From Sphingobacteriaceae bacterium (GTDB lineage: Bacteria > Bacteroidota > Bacteroidia > B-17B0 > Aurantibacillaceae), in the NCBI GenBank assembly GCA_016705695.1, contig JADJLA010000004.1:186001-250000 (forward strand): 64,000 nt of DNA. The letters are read 5' to 3'. Below the pieces are notes generated by a model. It was not told where the DNA came from and searched no databases. It saw nothing but the letters and a program-made list of their open reading frames with translations. Position numbers and translations under genes: made by a program. Of the stretch, positions 25,256 to 34,297 are shown piece by piece. How positions within the stretch are numbered: the first letter of the stretch is position 1; every line of letters starts with the position of its first letter.

Positions 25256-26053
25256 ATGATCATTTTTTCTTTAAATACAGTATTGCCACATGTGGTAAGA
25301 ACTGCAAAGAAGGCCGGCGAATTTATTCGTAGCGAGCGCTTAAAGTTCACTCCTGATAAAATTGAGATAAAAGGTCTTAATGATATGGTGAGCTACGTGG
25401 ATAAAGGCGCGGAGCAAATGATCGTGGAAGAACTTTGTGAGATCTTACCCGAAGTTGGTTTTTTAGTAGAAGAAGATTCGGCCAAAGAAAATAAAGATTA
25501 TAACTGGATAGTTGATCCATTGGATGGTACAACCAATTTTATTCATGGTATTCCTTGCTATGCAGTAAGTATAGCCTTAGAACATAAAGGCGAAATTATT
25601 TTAGGTGTTGTTTACGAAGTAGCCAAAAAAGAATGCTTTAGCGCGTATAAAGGTGGTGGCGCATTTTTAAATGAAACTCCTATAAGAGTTTCGTCCAACA
25701 AAAATTTATCCGAGAGTTTAATTGGAACAGGATTCCCGATCTATAATTTTGATCGCCAAGAAAATTATATAAATGTATTACGCGAATTAATGCAAAAAAC
25801 ACATGGTGTGCGCAGAATTGGCGCTGCAGCTGCTGATCTTTGTTATTTGGCCGCCGGAAGATTAGACGCCTTTTACGAATACAATTTAAATCCATGGGAT
25901 GTGGCAGCGGGCGTTTTAATTATTAAAGAAGCCGGAGGAACTGTTTGCGATTTTAAAGGTGAACAAAATTGGTTGTTTGGTAAAGAAATTATAGCAACAA
26001 ATGGTTTGGTAGAAAAAGAATTCATGCAACTTGTACAAAAGCACTTTAATTGA
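25256..26053 (+). CDS. Inositol monophosphatase family protein
   Basis: 265 residues. Metal-binding signatures: FLVEEDSAKENKD (Glu), WIVDPLDGTTNFIHGIP (DPLDGT) and NLNPWDVAAGVLIIKEAGG (C-terminal Asp). It hydrolyses inositol-1-phosphate or a related sugar phosphate, or possibly 3'-phosphoadenosine phosphate; residues alone do not separate these. The next gene's TTG overlaps its stop by 4 nt. Confidence 0.92.
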   Translation: MIIFSLNTVLPHVVRTAKKAGEFIRSERLKFTPDKIEIKGLNDMVSYVDKGAEQMIVEELCEILPEVGFLVEEDSAKENKDYNWIVDPLDGTTNFIHGIPCYAVSIALEHKGEIILGVVYEVAKKECFSAYKGGGAFLNETPIRVSSNKNLSESLIGTGFPIYNFDRQENYINVLRELMQKTHGVRRIGAAAADLCYLAAGRLDAFYEYNLNPWDVAAGVLIIKEAGGTVCDFKGEQNWLFGKEIIATNGLVEKEFMQLVQKHFN

Positions 26054-27429
26054 GCCCTATCCAAAATAGAACGATCAATCTTTTTTTGTGGGTGTTTACC
26101 CTTTCGGTAGCTTTTATTTTAACGCTGCCTGTTTTAATTCAAGACGGCATGTTTATGGACGGCGTACTTTATTCGGCAGTATCCCACAATTTAGCAAATG
26201 GTATTGGCACATTTTGGTTCCCAAGTTTTAGTTTTAATAATTTAGCAGGAATTCAAAATTCATTTCACGAACAACCACCATTGGTGTTTGGAATTCAAGC
26301 CTTGTTTTTTAAACTCCTTGGTGACAGCATGTATGTAGAACGTTTTTATGTATTCCTATGCTTGATCATTAATATTCTGCTTATTAAAAAATTGTGGGAG
26401 CTTATTTTTAAAGGTGATGAGCACACCAAAGCACTTTCGTGGTTACCTGTTTTGTTTTGGATCACTATTCCTGTTTGCTTTTGGTCGTTTAGCAATAATA
26501 TGCACGAGAACACGGTGAGTATTTTTATTCTCGCCTCTATTATTTTTATTTTTAGAACAGTTCAAGATAAAAAACCTTTACATCTTATTCTTGCAGGTGT
26601 GTTTATTTTTCTGGCCAGCTTTTCTAAGGGCCTGCCCGGGTTGTTTCCTATTGTTGTTCCGTTTGTTTTTATTTATAAAGATCAGCTTTCGGTAAAACTA
26701 GCAGCCATTTATTCATTGGCACTTTTTGGTATTGTTGCATTCATTTACGGCATTACGATGGTAAGTCCTTCTGCAAGAGAATCGCTCTATAATTATTTTG
26801 TATTGCGATTATTAAAACGCGTGAACGATGTTCATACGACCACTTATTATTTAGATACATTAGTTCGTTTAGTAATGGAATCGGGAATCATGATAGGAAT
26901 TGTATTGATCGTAAGATTGCTCACCAGAAAATTAGAATTAGAGCGCACAGATCATTCCAAAAAAGCAATTACGTTTTTAATGATCGGTTTACTTGGTGTA
27001 TTGCCGTTGATGTTAACCTTAGTTCAAAAAGGATTTTACATGGTGCCGGCATTACCATTTATCGCTATAGGTTTTGCTATTTTGATAGCTCCTCAAGTAA
27101 ATATGCTTCTTTTTAAACTCGAGCAAAGTAAATTTTCAGGCGCATTAAAAGTTGTTTTTGTCATGTTAGCCATCACGGCAATCACTCTTCCTATTTTAAA
27201 CCTAGGGAAAAGTTCTCGCGATAAAGAAAAGCTGGAAGATATTCGTATACTCGCAACAGCTATTCCTGCAAAAAGCGTGATCAATTGCTCTCCTGAATTG
27301 CTAACCGATTGGTCGCTTCAAACTTATCTTTCGCGTTATTACTTTATTAGTTTAGATATCAATTCCTCTCATGATCTTTGTGTTTACAGCAAAGAAGAAT
27401 TCAATTCTAAAAAACAAGAACTGCTTTAA
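26050..27429 (+). CDS. Polytopic glycosyltransferase (ArnT/PMT-like, GT-C fold)
   Basis: 459 residues, from TTG 26050, overlapping the previous stop. About ten predicted membrane helices. The first loop has DGMFMDGVLYSAVSHNLANG, matching the catalytic Asp region of lipid-linked-sugar transferases (D in the first periplasmic loop). EQPPLVFGIQALFFKLLGDS follows, typical of ArnT-like proteins. It probably transfers a sugar from a polyprenyl-phosphate carrier at the periplasmic face. The substrate is unknown. Confidence 0.8.
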   Translation: MSPIQNRTINLFLWVFTLSVAFILTLPVLIQDGMFMDGVLYSAVSHNLANGIGTFWFPSFSFNNLAGIQNSFHEQPPLVFGIQALFFKLLGDSMYVERFYVFLCLIINILLIKKLWELIFKGDEHTKALSWLPVLFWITIPVCFWSFSNNMHENTVSIFILASIIFIFRTVQDKKPLHLILAGVFIFLASFSKGLPGLFPIVVPFVFIYKDQLSVKLAAIYSLALFGIVAFIYGITMVSPSARESLYNYFVLRLLKRVNDVHTTTYYLDTLVRLVMESGIMIGIVLIVRLLTRKLELERTDHSKKAITFLMIGLLGVLPLMLTLVQKGFYMVPALPFIAIGFAILIAPQVNMLLFKLEQSKFSGALKVVFVMLAITAITLPILNLGKSSRDKEKLEDIRILATAIPAKSVINCSPELLTDWSLQTYLSRYYFISLDINSSHDLCVYSKEEFNSKKQELL

Positions 27430-27605
27430 AACTACGAGGTCCTCTCTAATGAGCTCTCACATTACGTGCTTTTAAAGCACATATAGTCAATTAGTTACGT
27501 TTATCTTATTAAAGTCCATTTCGGTCGAATTAAATAGGCGGATCAAACAACCTTTTTTAGTTTTGAACGTATAATACAAAAAGAAACCAGTTCCAAACGC
27601 ACTAA
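27430..27605. other. Intergenic spacer with a small hairpin
   Basis: 176 bp without a gene. GTGCTTTTAAAGCAC (about 27468-27482) is a perfect hairpin but lacks a U-run. I see nothing else. Confidence 0.4.
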
Positions 27606-28202
27606 ATGAGACCTTTTAAGATCATATTCACCCTTTTCCTGTTTACAATTGCGAGCCTTTCTTATTCACAAAAGTACATGGATGGTGATATCATTTTTAT
27701 CAAAAATAAAAAGGTAGGCGCTTCTTTGATCCCAAACGGTAAAACCAAATTCAATTATCTTGGCGTTATTTTTATTGAGAATGGTGTGCCCATGGTTTAT
27801 CATGCAACCGAACCCGTTTCTTCAAGTAATGTTGATGATTTTATTAATCTCTCAGAGGGAAGAGAATATAAGATCCGTCGTTTGTACGAACAAGAATTGT
27901 TAGATAAAGATGTGGTTTCAACCATGCGCTCGTTTGCAAAAGCAAAATTACAAATGCACTACGATAGTAAATTAACGTTGAATAACGACGAATTATACAA
28001 TGCCGAATTCGTTTATAAAATGTTTCAACAATGTTTGGGAATTCCTTTAGCAAAACCAAAAACCTTAGATAGTTATAAAAACGAAGCTGCATCGATTGAA
28101 TTCTTGAAGGACGCTTATGGTCCTGCTATCCTCACCGAAAAAATGGTTGTAACCGGAGATATTTATAATTCCGAGTATGTTACTGCACCTGAAACAGAAT
28201 AA
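27606..28202 (+). CDS. YiiX/YebB-like permuted NlpC/P60 fold protein, predicted catalytically inactive
   Basis: 198 residues. Signal peptide (FTLFLFTIASLSYSQ), then MDGDIIFIKNKK, the GD-i-i-F opening of YiiX-type permuted papain-fold proteins. The family normally has a catalytic His in an SHxGI motif and a Cys in a YCSELV motif. Here the aligned segments read FNYLGVIF (His to Tyr) and LYNAEFVYKMF (Cys to Asn). Flanking positions match the family well, so the fold is likely kept while the catalytic dyad is lost. It may be a binding or scaffold protein in the periplasm. Confidence 0.78.
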   Translation: MRPFKIIFTLFLFTIASLSYSQKYMDGDIIFIKNKKVGASLIPNGKTKFNYLGVIFIENGVPMVYHATEPVSSSNVDDFINLSEGREYKIRRLYEQELLDKDVVSTMRSFAKAKLQMHYDSKLTLNNDELYNAEFVYKMFQQCLGIPLAKPKTLDSYKNEAASIEFLKDAYGPAILTEKMVVTGDIYNSEYVTAPETE

Positions 28203-28212
28203 CCTCTTTCTT

Positions 28213-28239
28213 GTTGCCCTGAGCGGAAACCGAAGAGCC
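28213..28239. repeat. Degenerate CTGAGCGGA...CGAAG intergenic repeat
   Basis: GCCCTGAGCGGAAACCGAAG (28217-28236) resembles the GTCATCCTGAGCGGAGTCGAAG motif scattered in Bacteroidota genomes. It lies in the short gap between convergent genes. Confidence 0.45.
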
Positions 28240-28241
28240 TT

Positions 28242-29027
28242 TTAATTCTTCTTCCTTAGCACACAAACACATCTAAAGCCTAACCATGGTTCGGCCTTTT
28301 CGTAGTTAATGTCTTTCCCTACTCTGCAGTCTTCCAAAAGATGCATCCAACTTCCACCCTTACTAATACCCTTTTCAGAAACCATTTCAGAAACATTACC
28401 AATCATGTTATGCAAACCTAATATGGTTTTTTCGTAGGCAATAACAGGTGCAAATATTTCCGGATACAAACCGTCGGCCTTCTTGTATTTTAAAGATGTA
28501 TCAGGCATCCAACGCGTATTCACAGCTCTTTTCTTGTCCTTTACTTCCCATCCATCTGCATTAAATAAGTTTCTAATATCAAAACTTAAAAGCTCCCATT
28601 CCGATTTACTTGGCAGACGATATTCAATACTTATACCGTTGTATTTTTTTGAAATGGCCATAAGGAGTGTAACTCTTTCAGTACGCCATTTGCAGAAGGC
28701 AAGTGCTTGTTCATATGAAATACCAACTACCGGATAATTTCTATAAGCCGGGTGACGGTAATAGTAAATAACATACGGCTCATTGCAAGAATATTTATAA
28801 CGCCAGATCAAAGTATCAGGTAAAACTTCCTTGTGCTGAATGGAATTTTTACCATATTTCTTTTTGATATCAAGCTCGTACTCACTCCACGAAAAATTAT
28901 CGATCTCACATTTATCAATAAACAACGTATCGTTATACTTTACCGTTCCGGGTGGAGTAAATTCCTTTTTAGACGAAGTGAATGAGAAAAGAATTAAAAC
29001 AGAACTAAGCAAATAAACTGATCTCAT
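28242..29027 (-). CDS. Formylglycine-generating-enzyme (FGE/SUMF1)-fold protein
   Basis: 261 residues. Signal segment (SVYLLSSVLILFSFTSS), then an FGE-sulfatase-like domain: DTLFIDKCEIDNFSWSEY, YPVVGISYEQALAFCKWR, YRLPSKSEWELLSFD, GLHNMIGNVSEMVSEKGISK and GGSWMHLLEDC...GFRCVCV. In Bacteroidota many such proteins are non-enzymatic, for example GldK/GldJ-like lipoproteins; without a sulfatase nearby an enzymatic role is unlikely. It lies 2 nt after the anti-sigma-like gene, last of a three-gene operon led by an ECF sigma factor. Confidence 0.82.
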   Translation of the reverse strand: MRSVYLLSSVLILFSFTSSKKEFTPPGTVKYNDTLFIDKCEIDNFSWSEYELDIKKKYGKNSIQHKEVLPDTLIWRYKYSCNEPYVIYYYRHPAYRNYPVVGISYEQALAFCKWRTERVTLLMAISKKYNGISIEYRLPSKSEWELLSFDIRNLFNADGWEVKDKKRAVNTRWMPDTSLKYKKADGLYPEIFAPVIAYEKTILGLHNMIGNVSEMVSEKGISKGGSWMHLLEDCRVGKDINYEKAEPWLGFRCVCVLRKKN

Positions 29028-29029
29028 AC

Positions 29030-30784
29030 TTAACTACCAATACCAATTGCCTTTTTCAATGAATACAGATCTGTTATCTCTTCGCCAAGCTTAGTTGTTT
29101 TAAACTTGAGTTCCTTTGAAGCAACCGCACTTTCAAAATCATCTTTGCTCACCGTATAAACACCTCGACCCGACAACAGGCACATGGTATATTTTGTATT
29201 GTTGTTGATCCTCATGGATACGCCATTACTCAAATTGTAAACAATATTTCGTTCGGTCTCTATTAAATAAACAGTGTGTGGTGATAATGGAGTTGATCCG
29301 TCAACATATTGAGGATTCATTAATAGTGTTCCGCCCGGGCGAGGACAATCTGAATTATAAATTCCAAAGTTGCTAATAGTAAACACACGCGAAATGATAT
29401 TGGCAAAACCACCGGAACTGATCGAAGCATTTACTTCAGCGTTCTTTTGATTTTCTATACGGATCTTTTCACGAATATAATCTTCATCCAATTTTTTCTG
29501 TTGTGCCATGTAAGCGGCCTGTTTTGCTTCCATTTCAGCTTTTAACTTTGCTTCGTCTGCAAGGCGTTTTGTTTGTAGGGTTTTATATTTCTCAAATTTC
29601 TCTTCGTATTTTTTGCTGGCATCGGCAAAATCATTTCCACTTAACACAGGATAAACAACCAATTTTTCAATACGCTGTCTTAATTTTAGAACTAAAATAT
29701 AGTTCTTGCCTTTTATAGGACCTTCTTCAATTTCGGCACTGCTCCAGGTAATGTCTTTCATTTCGGGTTTGTAATTGGTGCTTTCGCTTCCAATTTCAAA
29801 TACGGCATTCTTAAATGCTGATAGTTCGGGGAATTCTTTGTAATCCACGTCTAATTCAAATTGTGGACGGCCCGCAGATTTGTTGGGCTTTATGGGCTGC
29901 GATGGTTTTTCGAGTTTCTCGATCTTTTTAGTGTAAACCACCTTTACACTGTCGATACGTTTTGGAATGGCTGCAATAGCCGGTAGATATTTTTGTTCTA
30001 GTTTTTTTAATTCTTGTTTGGCTTCTGCCGGATTGGGCGGTTGCTGTTGGGGCGGAAGAACGGGGTTATCACGTTTAATATAAGACCAATTCTTTGCTAC
30101 CGTGTCTAAGAGGTATTGATTAAAACGATCTTCCGTTTGGGTACTATTAAATTCTACAGTTAATGGTTTATCGTGTTTAATAAATACGGGTTCACCATTT
30201 TGAGAACCGGTGATCTCAAACATACCCGCGCTTTCAAACGTAAATTCTTTTCCGGCGCTATCGTAACGCATGGGAATTCCACTCGCAATGATTTCGGCCT
30301 GATCGTGAATTTCGCGGTAAAGAATTTCTACTTCACCTTTAATTTCTTCTCCGGCTTTATTTACAAAACTGCTTTTTGGAATTTTAATTTTAGAGCCCGT
30401 TGGATGTTTGATCTCGGCGCCTTTTGAATTATCAACTTTATAAGAAGTATTATTGACCTTTATCTTTTCGAAAGGTTCGTTGATGAATTTGGTACTCTTT
30501 GTATTCTTAGTATTTTGATCTTTTAAAGTAGTTGTTTTATCATTCGATGCTATTTCTTTTGTTGATTTATTGAATAATGCGGTATAGGTTACTGTACAAA
30601 TTACGGTTACTCCTGCAATAACGGCGGCGTATTTTATATAATTATTCTTCCACCAACTCTTATCGCTTCTTGCTTTGGTAATGCTTTGTTCTTTGAACTG
30701 TTTGACTAAATTATCAAAGTCTTTGTGTTTATTGATCTCGTCGTCACTTACCTTAGGGCGATCAATATTAAATTTTGGTTGCAT
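29030..30784 (-). CDS. Large single-pass membrane protein in an ECF-sigma operon (possible anti-sigma/sensor)
   Basis: 584 residues. Cytoplasmic N-terminus of about 50 residues, one membrane helix at about 51-70 (KYAAVIAGVTVICTVTYTAL), then a long periplasmic part. The periplasmic part has FEKIKVNNTSYKVDNSKGAE, a beta-rich domain, a Pro/Gln-rich linker, and a Lys/Glu-rich segment at about 395-450 that is probably coiled coil. It starts 1 nt after the sigma gene, so a role as anti-sigma factor or stress sensor is plausible. It lacks an obvious zinc-binding (ZAS) anti-sigma motif in the N-terminus. No family is recognised beyond this. Confidence 0.7.
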   Translation of the reverse strand: MQPKFNIDRPKVSDDEINKHKDFDNLVKQFKEQSITKARSDKSWWKNNYIKYAAVIAGVTVICTVTYTALFNKSTKEIASNDKTTTLKDQNTKNTKSTKFINEPFEKIKVNNTSYKVDNSKGAEIKHPTGSKIKIPKSSFVNKAGEEIKGEVEILYREIHDQAEIIASGIPMRYDSAGKEFTFESAGMFEITGSQNGEPVFIKHDKPLTVEFNSTQTEDRFNQYLLDTVAKNWSYIKRDNPVLPPQQQPPNPAEAKQELKKLEQKYLPAIAAIPKRIDSVKVVYTKKIEKLEKPSQPIKPNKSAGRPQFELDVDYKEFPELSAFKNAVFEIGSESTNYKPEMKDITWSSAEIEEGPIKGKNYILVLKLRQRIEKLVVYPVLSGNDFADASKKYEEKFEKYKTLQTKRLADEAKLKAEMEAKQAAYMAQQKKLDEDYIREKIRIENQKNAEVNASISSGGFANIISRVFTISNFGIYNSDCPRPGGTLLMNPQYVDGSTPLSPHTVYLIETERNIVYNLSNGVSMRINNNTKYTMCLLSGRGVYTVSKDDFESAVASKELKFKTTKLGEEITDLYSLKKAIGIGS

Positions 30785-30785
30785 A

Positions 30786-31363
30786 CTAGTTCTTTTTTGG
30801 TGATGTTATTGCTTTCTTTAATTTTTCTAATATTCTATACATTCTTACTTTGGCGTTATTTTCTGTTATATCCATTATTTCTCCTATCTCTTTAAATGCG
30901 CGTCTCTCAAAGAAACGCAACTCTACCATTTGGCAATCCTCCGGATCTAACTCACTAATTACCTTTTTCAATAAAGGAATATATTCCTCCAGGTAAAACT
31001 CCTGTGTTTCTTCGCAAATAAATCTCAAGTCGCCAATATCCGCATTGATACAACGTTTATTTTTTTGCTCGCGGAATAATTGCATCAATTCGCTATGCGC
31101 TATTCTGTACAACCAACTTGCAAATGGAACCCCTTGAATTCATACTTACTTAGATTGGTAAGCGCTTTTAAAAACACTTGTGAAGTAAGATCAAAAGCCG
31201 TGTCCTTATCTTCCATACGTTGATACAAGTAGCCAAAAATTTGCTTGTAGTACTTATCGTATAAGGGTGCGAAATTATTGGGGTCAGCTTTCGCGGCCTC
31301 AATGATCAGATGCTCTTCTTGCAACTGAACAGCGGTATGATGATATCGAGAATTGTAACTCAT
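30786..31363 (-). CDS. ECF-type RNA polymerase sigma factor, split by a one-base frameshift
   Basis: The 5' part (from ATG 31363) holds sigma region 2: LYDKYYKQIFGYLYQRMEDKDTAFDLTSQVFLKAL. The 3' part (30786 to about 31128) holds YRIAHSELMQLFRE and region 4: LDPEDCQMVELRFFERRAFKEIGEIMDITENNAKVRMYRILEKL. The frames differ by one. Adding one base to the C4 run at 31130-31133 (G4 on the coding strand) yields KYEFKGVPFASWLYRIAHSE, the normal region 2.4 joint. The restored length is about 192 residues. It leads the sigma/anti-sigma-like/FGE-fold operon. Confidence 0.85.
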
Positions 31364-31745
31364 AGAGGCTGCTTTTTTATTGTTACCTCTTTATAACTGA
31401 ATTATTTCTCGGGGGTTACGCCAAAATTTCAAATAACGTTAACATCATAACTAAGTACTTGACTATCAGTTACAAAAATTTGCGTTAAATTGAGTGAAAA
31501 GCCTTAAAATCGGGCGAACCGACCTTATTACCGAGTGAATGAATATGTTGACTAAACCCATTTTGTTTTAAAAACGGTAAAATTGACCCGCTTTTTTAAA
31601 CACGGAGACCAAGACGCGGAGGCACGGATTTTATTATTTGTGGTGGTTAAAATTAATCCGTGTCTTGGTGTCTCCGTGTTCCCCGTGTTTAATAAAGCTA
31701 TAATTCATAGCAAGGATTCGCTTCAAAAACATGTAACTTTATAAC
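31364..31745. other. 382-bp gene-free stretch between divergent genes
   Basis: It contains the promoters of the sigma operon (minus) and uvrB (plus), and the inverted repeat at 31598-31690. A TAACTTTA at 31735-31742 sits only 3 nt before the uvrB ATG. If it is a -7 element, the uvrB transcript would be nearly leaderless. No ORF of note. Confidence 0.5.
31598..31690. repeat. Long inverted repeat (CACGGAGACC / GGTGTCTCCGTG)
   Basis: The left arm AACACGGAGACCAAGAC...GGCACGGATT (31599-31630) pairs with the right arm AATCCGTGTCTTGGTGTCTCCGTGTT (31655-31680). Roughly 25 bp of imperfect stem surround a 24-nt loop. The same sequence family recurs at 42209. Confidence 0.75.
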
Positions 31746-33770
31746 ATGAACTTTGAACTTATCTCTGAATTTCAACCAACAGGCGATCAACCCGAAGCAA
31801 TTAAGCAATTAACTGCGGGAATTTTAGCGGGCACACACAGTCAGGTATTGCTTGGAGTTACTGGTTCAGGAAAAACATTTACTGCTGCTAATGTAATTAA
31901 GAATGCAGATAAGCCAACTTTAATTTTAAGTCATAACAAAACATTAGCCGCACAATTATATAGTGAGTTCAAACAATTTTTTCCGAACAACGCCGTAGAA
32001 TATTTCGTAAGCTATTACGATTACTATCAACCTGAAGCTTATTTACCAACAACCGGGACATATATTGAAAAAGATCTTTCTATAAACGAAGAAATAGAAA
32101 AGTTACGTTTGAGTGCCACCTCTTCCCTACTCTCTGGAAGAAGAGATGTTATTGTTGTAAGTTCGGTAAGTTGCATTTACGGAATTGGAAACCCAACCGA
32201 TTTTAAAAAGAACATTCATTATATAGAAGTTGGAAAAAATATTTCGCGAAATAAATTTTTGCATCAATTGGTAAGTTCATTGTATTCGCGAACAACCGCA
32301 GAGTTCGATCGCGGAACGTTTCGTGTAAAAGGGGATACAGTTGATATTAATTTACCTTACGCCGATTACTGTTTACGTATTTCGTTCTTTGGTGATGAAA
32401 TAGAATCCATTGAAACGTTTGATTCGGCCAATAATTTTGTAATAAATAAATTCACACATTTCTCCATTTTCCCAGCTAATTTATTTGTAACAGCGCCGGA
32501 TACGTTGCAATCTGCCATGTTTCAAATTGAGCAAGACATGCACAAGCAAGTGGAACATTTTAATTCGCAAGGAAAAACATTAGAAGCCAAACGTATTGAA
32601 GAGCGCGTGAATTACGATCTGGAAATGCTACGCGAACTAGGTTATTGTAGTGGTGTGGAAAACTATTCGCGTTATATGGACGGACGTTTGCCGGGTACTC
32701 GTCCCTTTTGTTTATTAGATTATTTTCCGGATGACTTTATGATGGTAATTGACGAAAGCCACGTTACCGTTCCGCAAATTAAAGCCATGTACGGAGGAGA
32801 TTTTAGCCGAAAATTGAACTTAGTAGAATATGGATTCCGTTTGCCTTCGGCGATGGATAACCGTCCTTTGAAGTTTGAAGAATTTGCCGCAATTAAGAAA
32901 CAAGTGATCTACGTGAGCGCAACACCTGCAGAATACGAATTGCAAGAAGCAGAAGGAATTGTAGTAGAGCAATTGATCCGCCCAACCGGAGTTTTGGATC
33001 CATTAATTGAAGTGAGGCCTTGCACCAATCAGGTTGACGACTTAATTGGCGAAATAAATAAAGTAGTTGAGAATGATGAACGCGTTTTGGTAACAACATT
33101 AACCAAGCGTATGGCTGAGGAGTTAACGAAATATTTAATTAAAATGAATATCCGTTGCCGATATATACATTCGGAAGTAGATACATTAGAGCGCATTGAA
33201 ATATTGCGACAATTGCGTGTGGGAATGTTTGATGTATTAGTTGGGATAAATTTATTGAGAGAAGGCTTGGACTTACCCGAAGTTTCATTAGTAGCCATTT
33301 TAGATGCCGACAAAGAAGGATTTTTGCGTAATGTGCGGAGTTTAGTACAAACCGTAGGGCGCGCCGCTCGAAATATTAACGGCCGCGTAATTATGTACGC
33401 CGACAGAGTAACGGATAGTATGCAAATTACTATGGAAGAAACTCAACGTCGCCGCCACAAACAAATTGAATACAATTTTAAGCACGAGGTAACCCCAAAA
33501 CAAGCTGGTAAAAAAGCATTGATGACACCGGTTATGGGTGGCGTTGAAGTTACGGTGGATGGAAAACTGGTGAAAGCTTATATAGAGAAAGACGACATTT
33601 CGGTAGCTGCCGATCCGGTTGTACAATACATGAGTGCTGATGAATTAAAAAAACAAATTGGCAAAATAAAAAGTGCTATGGTAAAAGCTTCCAAAGAAAT
33701 GGATTTTATGGAAGCCGCGAGATTGAGAGATGAGATGTATGGTTTGGAAAAATTATTGGAAAGTAAATAA
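31746..33770 (+). CDS. uvrB: Excinuclease ABC subunit B
   Basis: 674 residues. Nucleotide excision repair helicase: Walker A VTGSGKTFTAANV, the beta-hairpin FVSYYDYYQPEAYLPTTGTYIEKD that clamps DNA, helicase motif DESHVT, motif V/VI GINLLREGLDLPEVSL and QTVGRAARNINGRV, and the C-terminal UvrC-binding UVR motif (MDFMEAARLRDEM). Length and all motifs are normal. Confidence 0.98.
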   Translation: MNFELISEFQPTGDQPEAIKQLTAGILAGTHSQVLLGVTGSGKTFTAANVIKNADKPTLILSHNKTLAAQLYSEFKQFFPNNAVEYFVSYYDYYQPEAYLPTTGTYIEKDLSINEEIEKLRLSATSSLLSGRRDVIVVSSVSCIYGIGNPTDFKKNIHYIEVGKNISRNKFLHQLVSSLYSRTTAEFDRGTFRVKGDTVDINLPYADYCLRISFFGDEIESIETFDSANNFVINKFTHFSIFPANLFVTAPDTLQSAMFQIEQDMHKQVEHFNSQGKTLEAKRIEERVNYDLEMLRELGYCSGVENYSRYMDGRLPGTRPFCLLDYFPDDFMMVIDESHVTVPQIKAMYGGDFSRKLNLVEYGFRLPSAMDNRPLKFEEFAAIKKQVIYVSATPAEYELQEAEGIVVEQLIRPTGVLDPLIEVRPCTNQVDDLIGEINKVVENDERVLVTTLTKRMAEELTKYLIKMNIRCRYIHSEVDTLERIEILRQLRVGMFDVLVGINLLREGLDLPEVSLVAILDADKEGFLRNVRSLVQTVGRAARNINGRVIMYADRVTDSMQITMEETQRRRHKQIEYNFKHEVTPKQAGKKALMTPVMGGVEVTVDGKLVKAYIEKDDISVAADPVVQYMSADELKKQIGKIKSAMVKASKEMDFMEAARLRDEMYGLEKLLESK

Positions 33771-33795
33771 AGATTAAACATAAAGAATTGGCAAT

Positions 33796-34059
33796 ATGAA
33801 AATAGCAGTTTGGGACACCTATGTCACAAAAAAAGACGGTACTATTATGCACTTTGATATTTTAGTACCTGAGGAAATTAAAGATTCAAACCTGATCTAC
33901 AGTTTCGGGAGAAAGTATTTGGAAATGAAATCACAAGCTGGACAAGAAATTTCGTCAAAAGAATGTACATTCTGCCACACTGAAATTGCAAGACCACATT
34001 GGGAAGAAGTTATCAGAAAAAACGGATACTTTATTGTGGAAATGGAAAATTGCAATTGA
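33796..34059 (+). CDS. DUF2024 family small protein
   Basis: 87 residues. The opening MKIAVWDTYVTKKDGTIMHFDILVP matches the DUF2024 family. A CTFCHTE motif near residue 55 and a conserved HWE follow. Function unknown; the two Cys and nearby His might bind a metal. It starts 26 nt after uvrB. Confidence 0.75.
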   Translation: MKIAVWDTYVTKKDGTIMHFDILVPEEIKDSNLIYSFGRKYLEMKSQAGQEISSKECTFCHTEIARPHWEEVIRKNGYFIVEMENCN

Positions 34060-34098
34060 TCAATAAACAGAAGTAATTCGGACTCTAGAAATATTCTT

Positions 34099-34180
34099 TT
34101 GAACTACATTACATCTCAATAATTCATAAGCATGGTAATTAACCGTTGATGGCATTAAATGAAAATACATTTTTTACATT
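34099..34180 (-). pseudogene. Remnant of a lipoprotein gene, copy of the 3' end of 38327-38956
   Basis: The minus strand encodes STVNYHAYELLRCNVV, nearly identical to STVNYHAYELLRYNVLQ at the C-terminus of the lipoprotein gene at 38327. The match covers about 80 nt at the DNA level, including KKC upstream, but one base is missing and a stop interrupts it. No start or N-terminal part remains. It is a degraded paralogue fragment in an otherwise empty 238-bp gap (34060-34297). Confidence 0.75.
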
Positions 34181-34297
34181 TTATAAAGAAATAGAGAATA
34201 TTAAAATAATTCAACCCATTAAATTTGTAGGATCTATGTAAAAAAACAAGGTCTTGTGCTTACTCACGAATATGATTAAAATAAAAATAAAAAAAAG

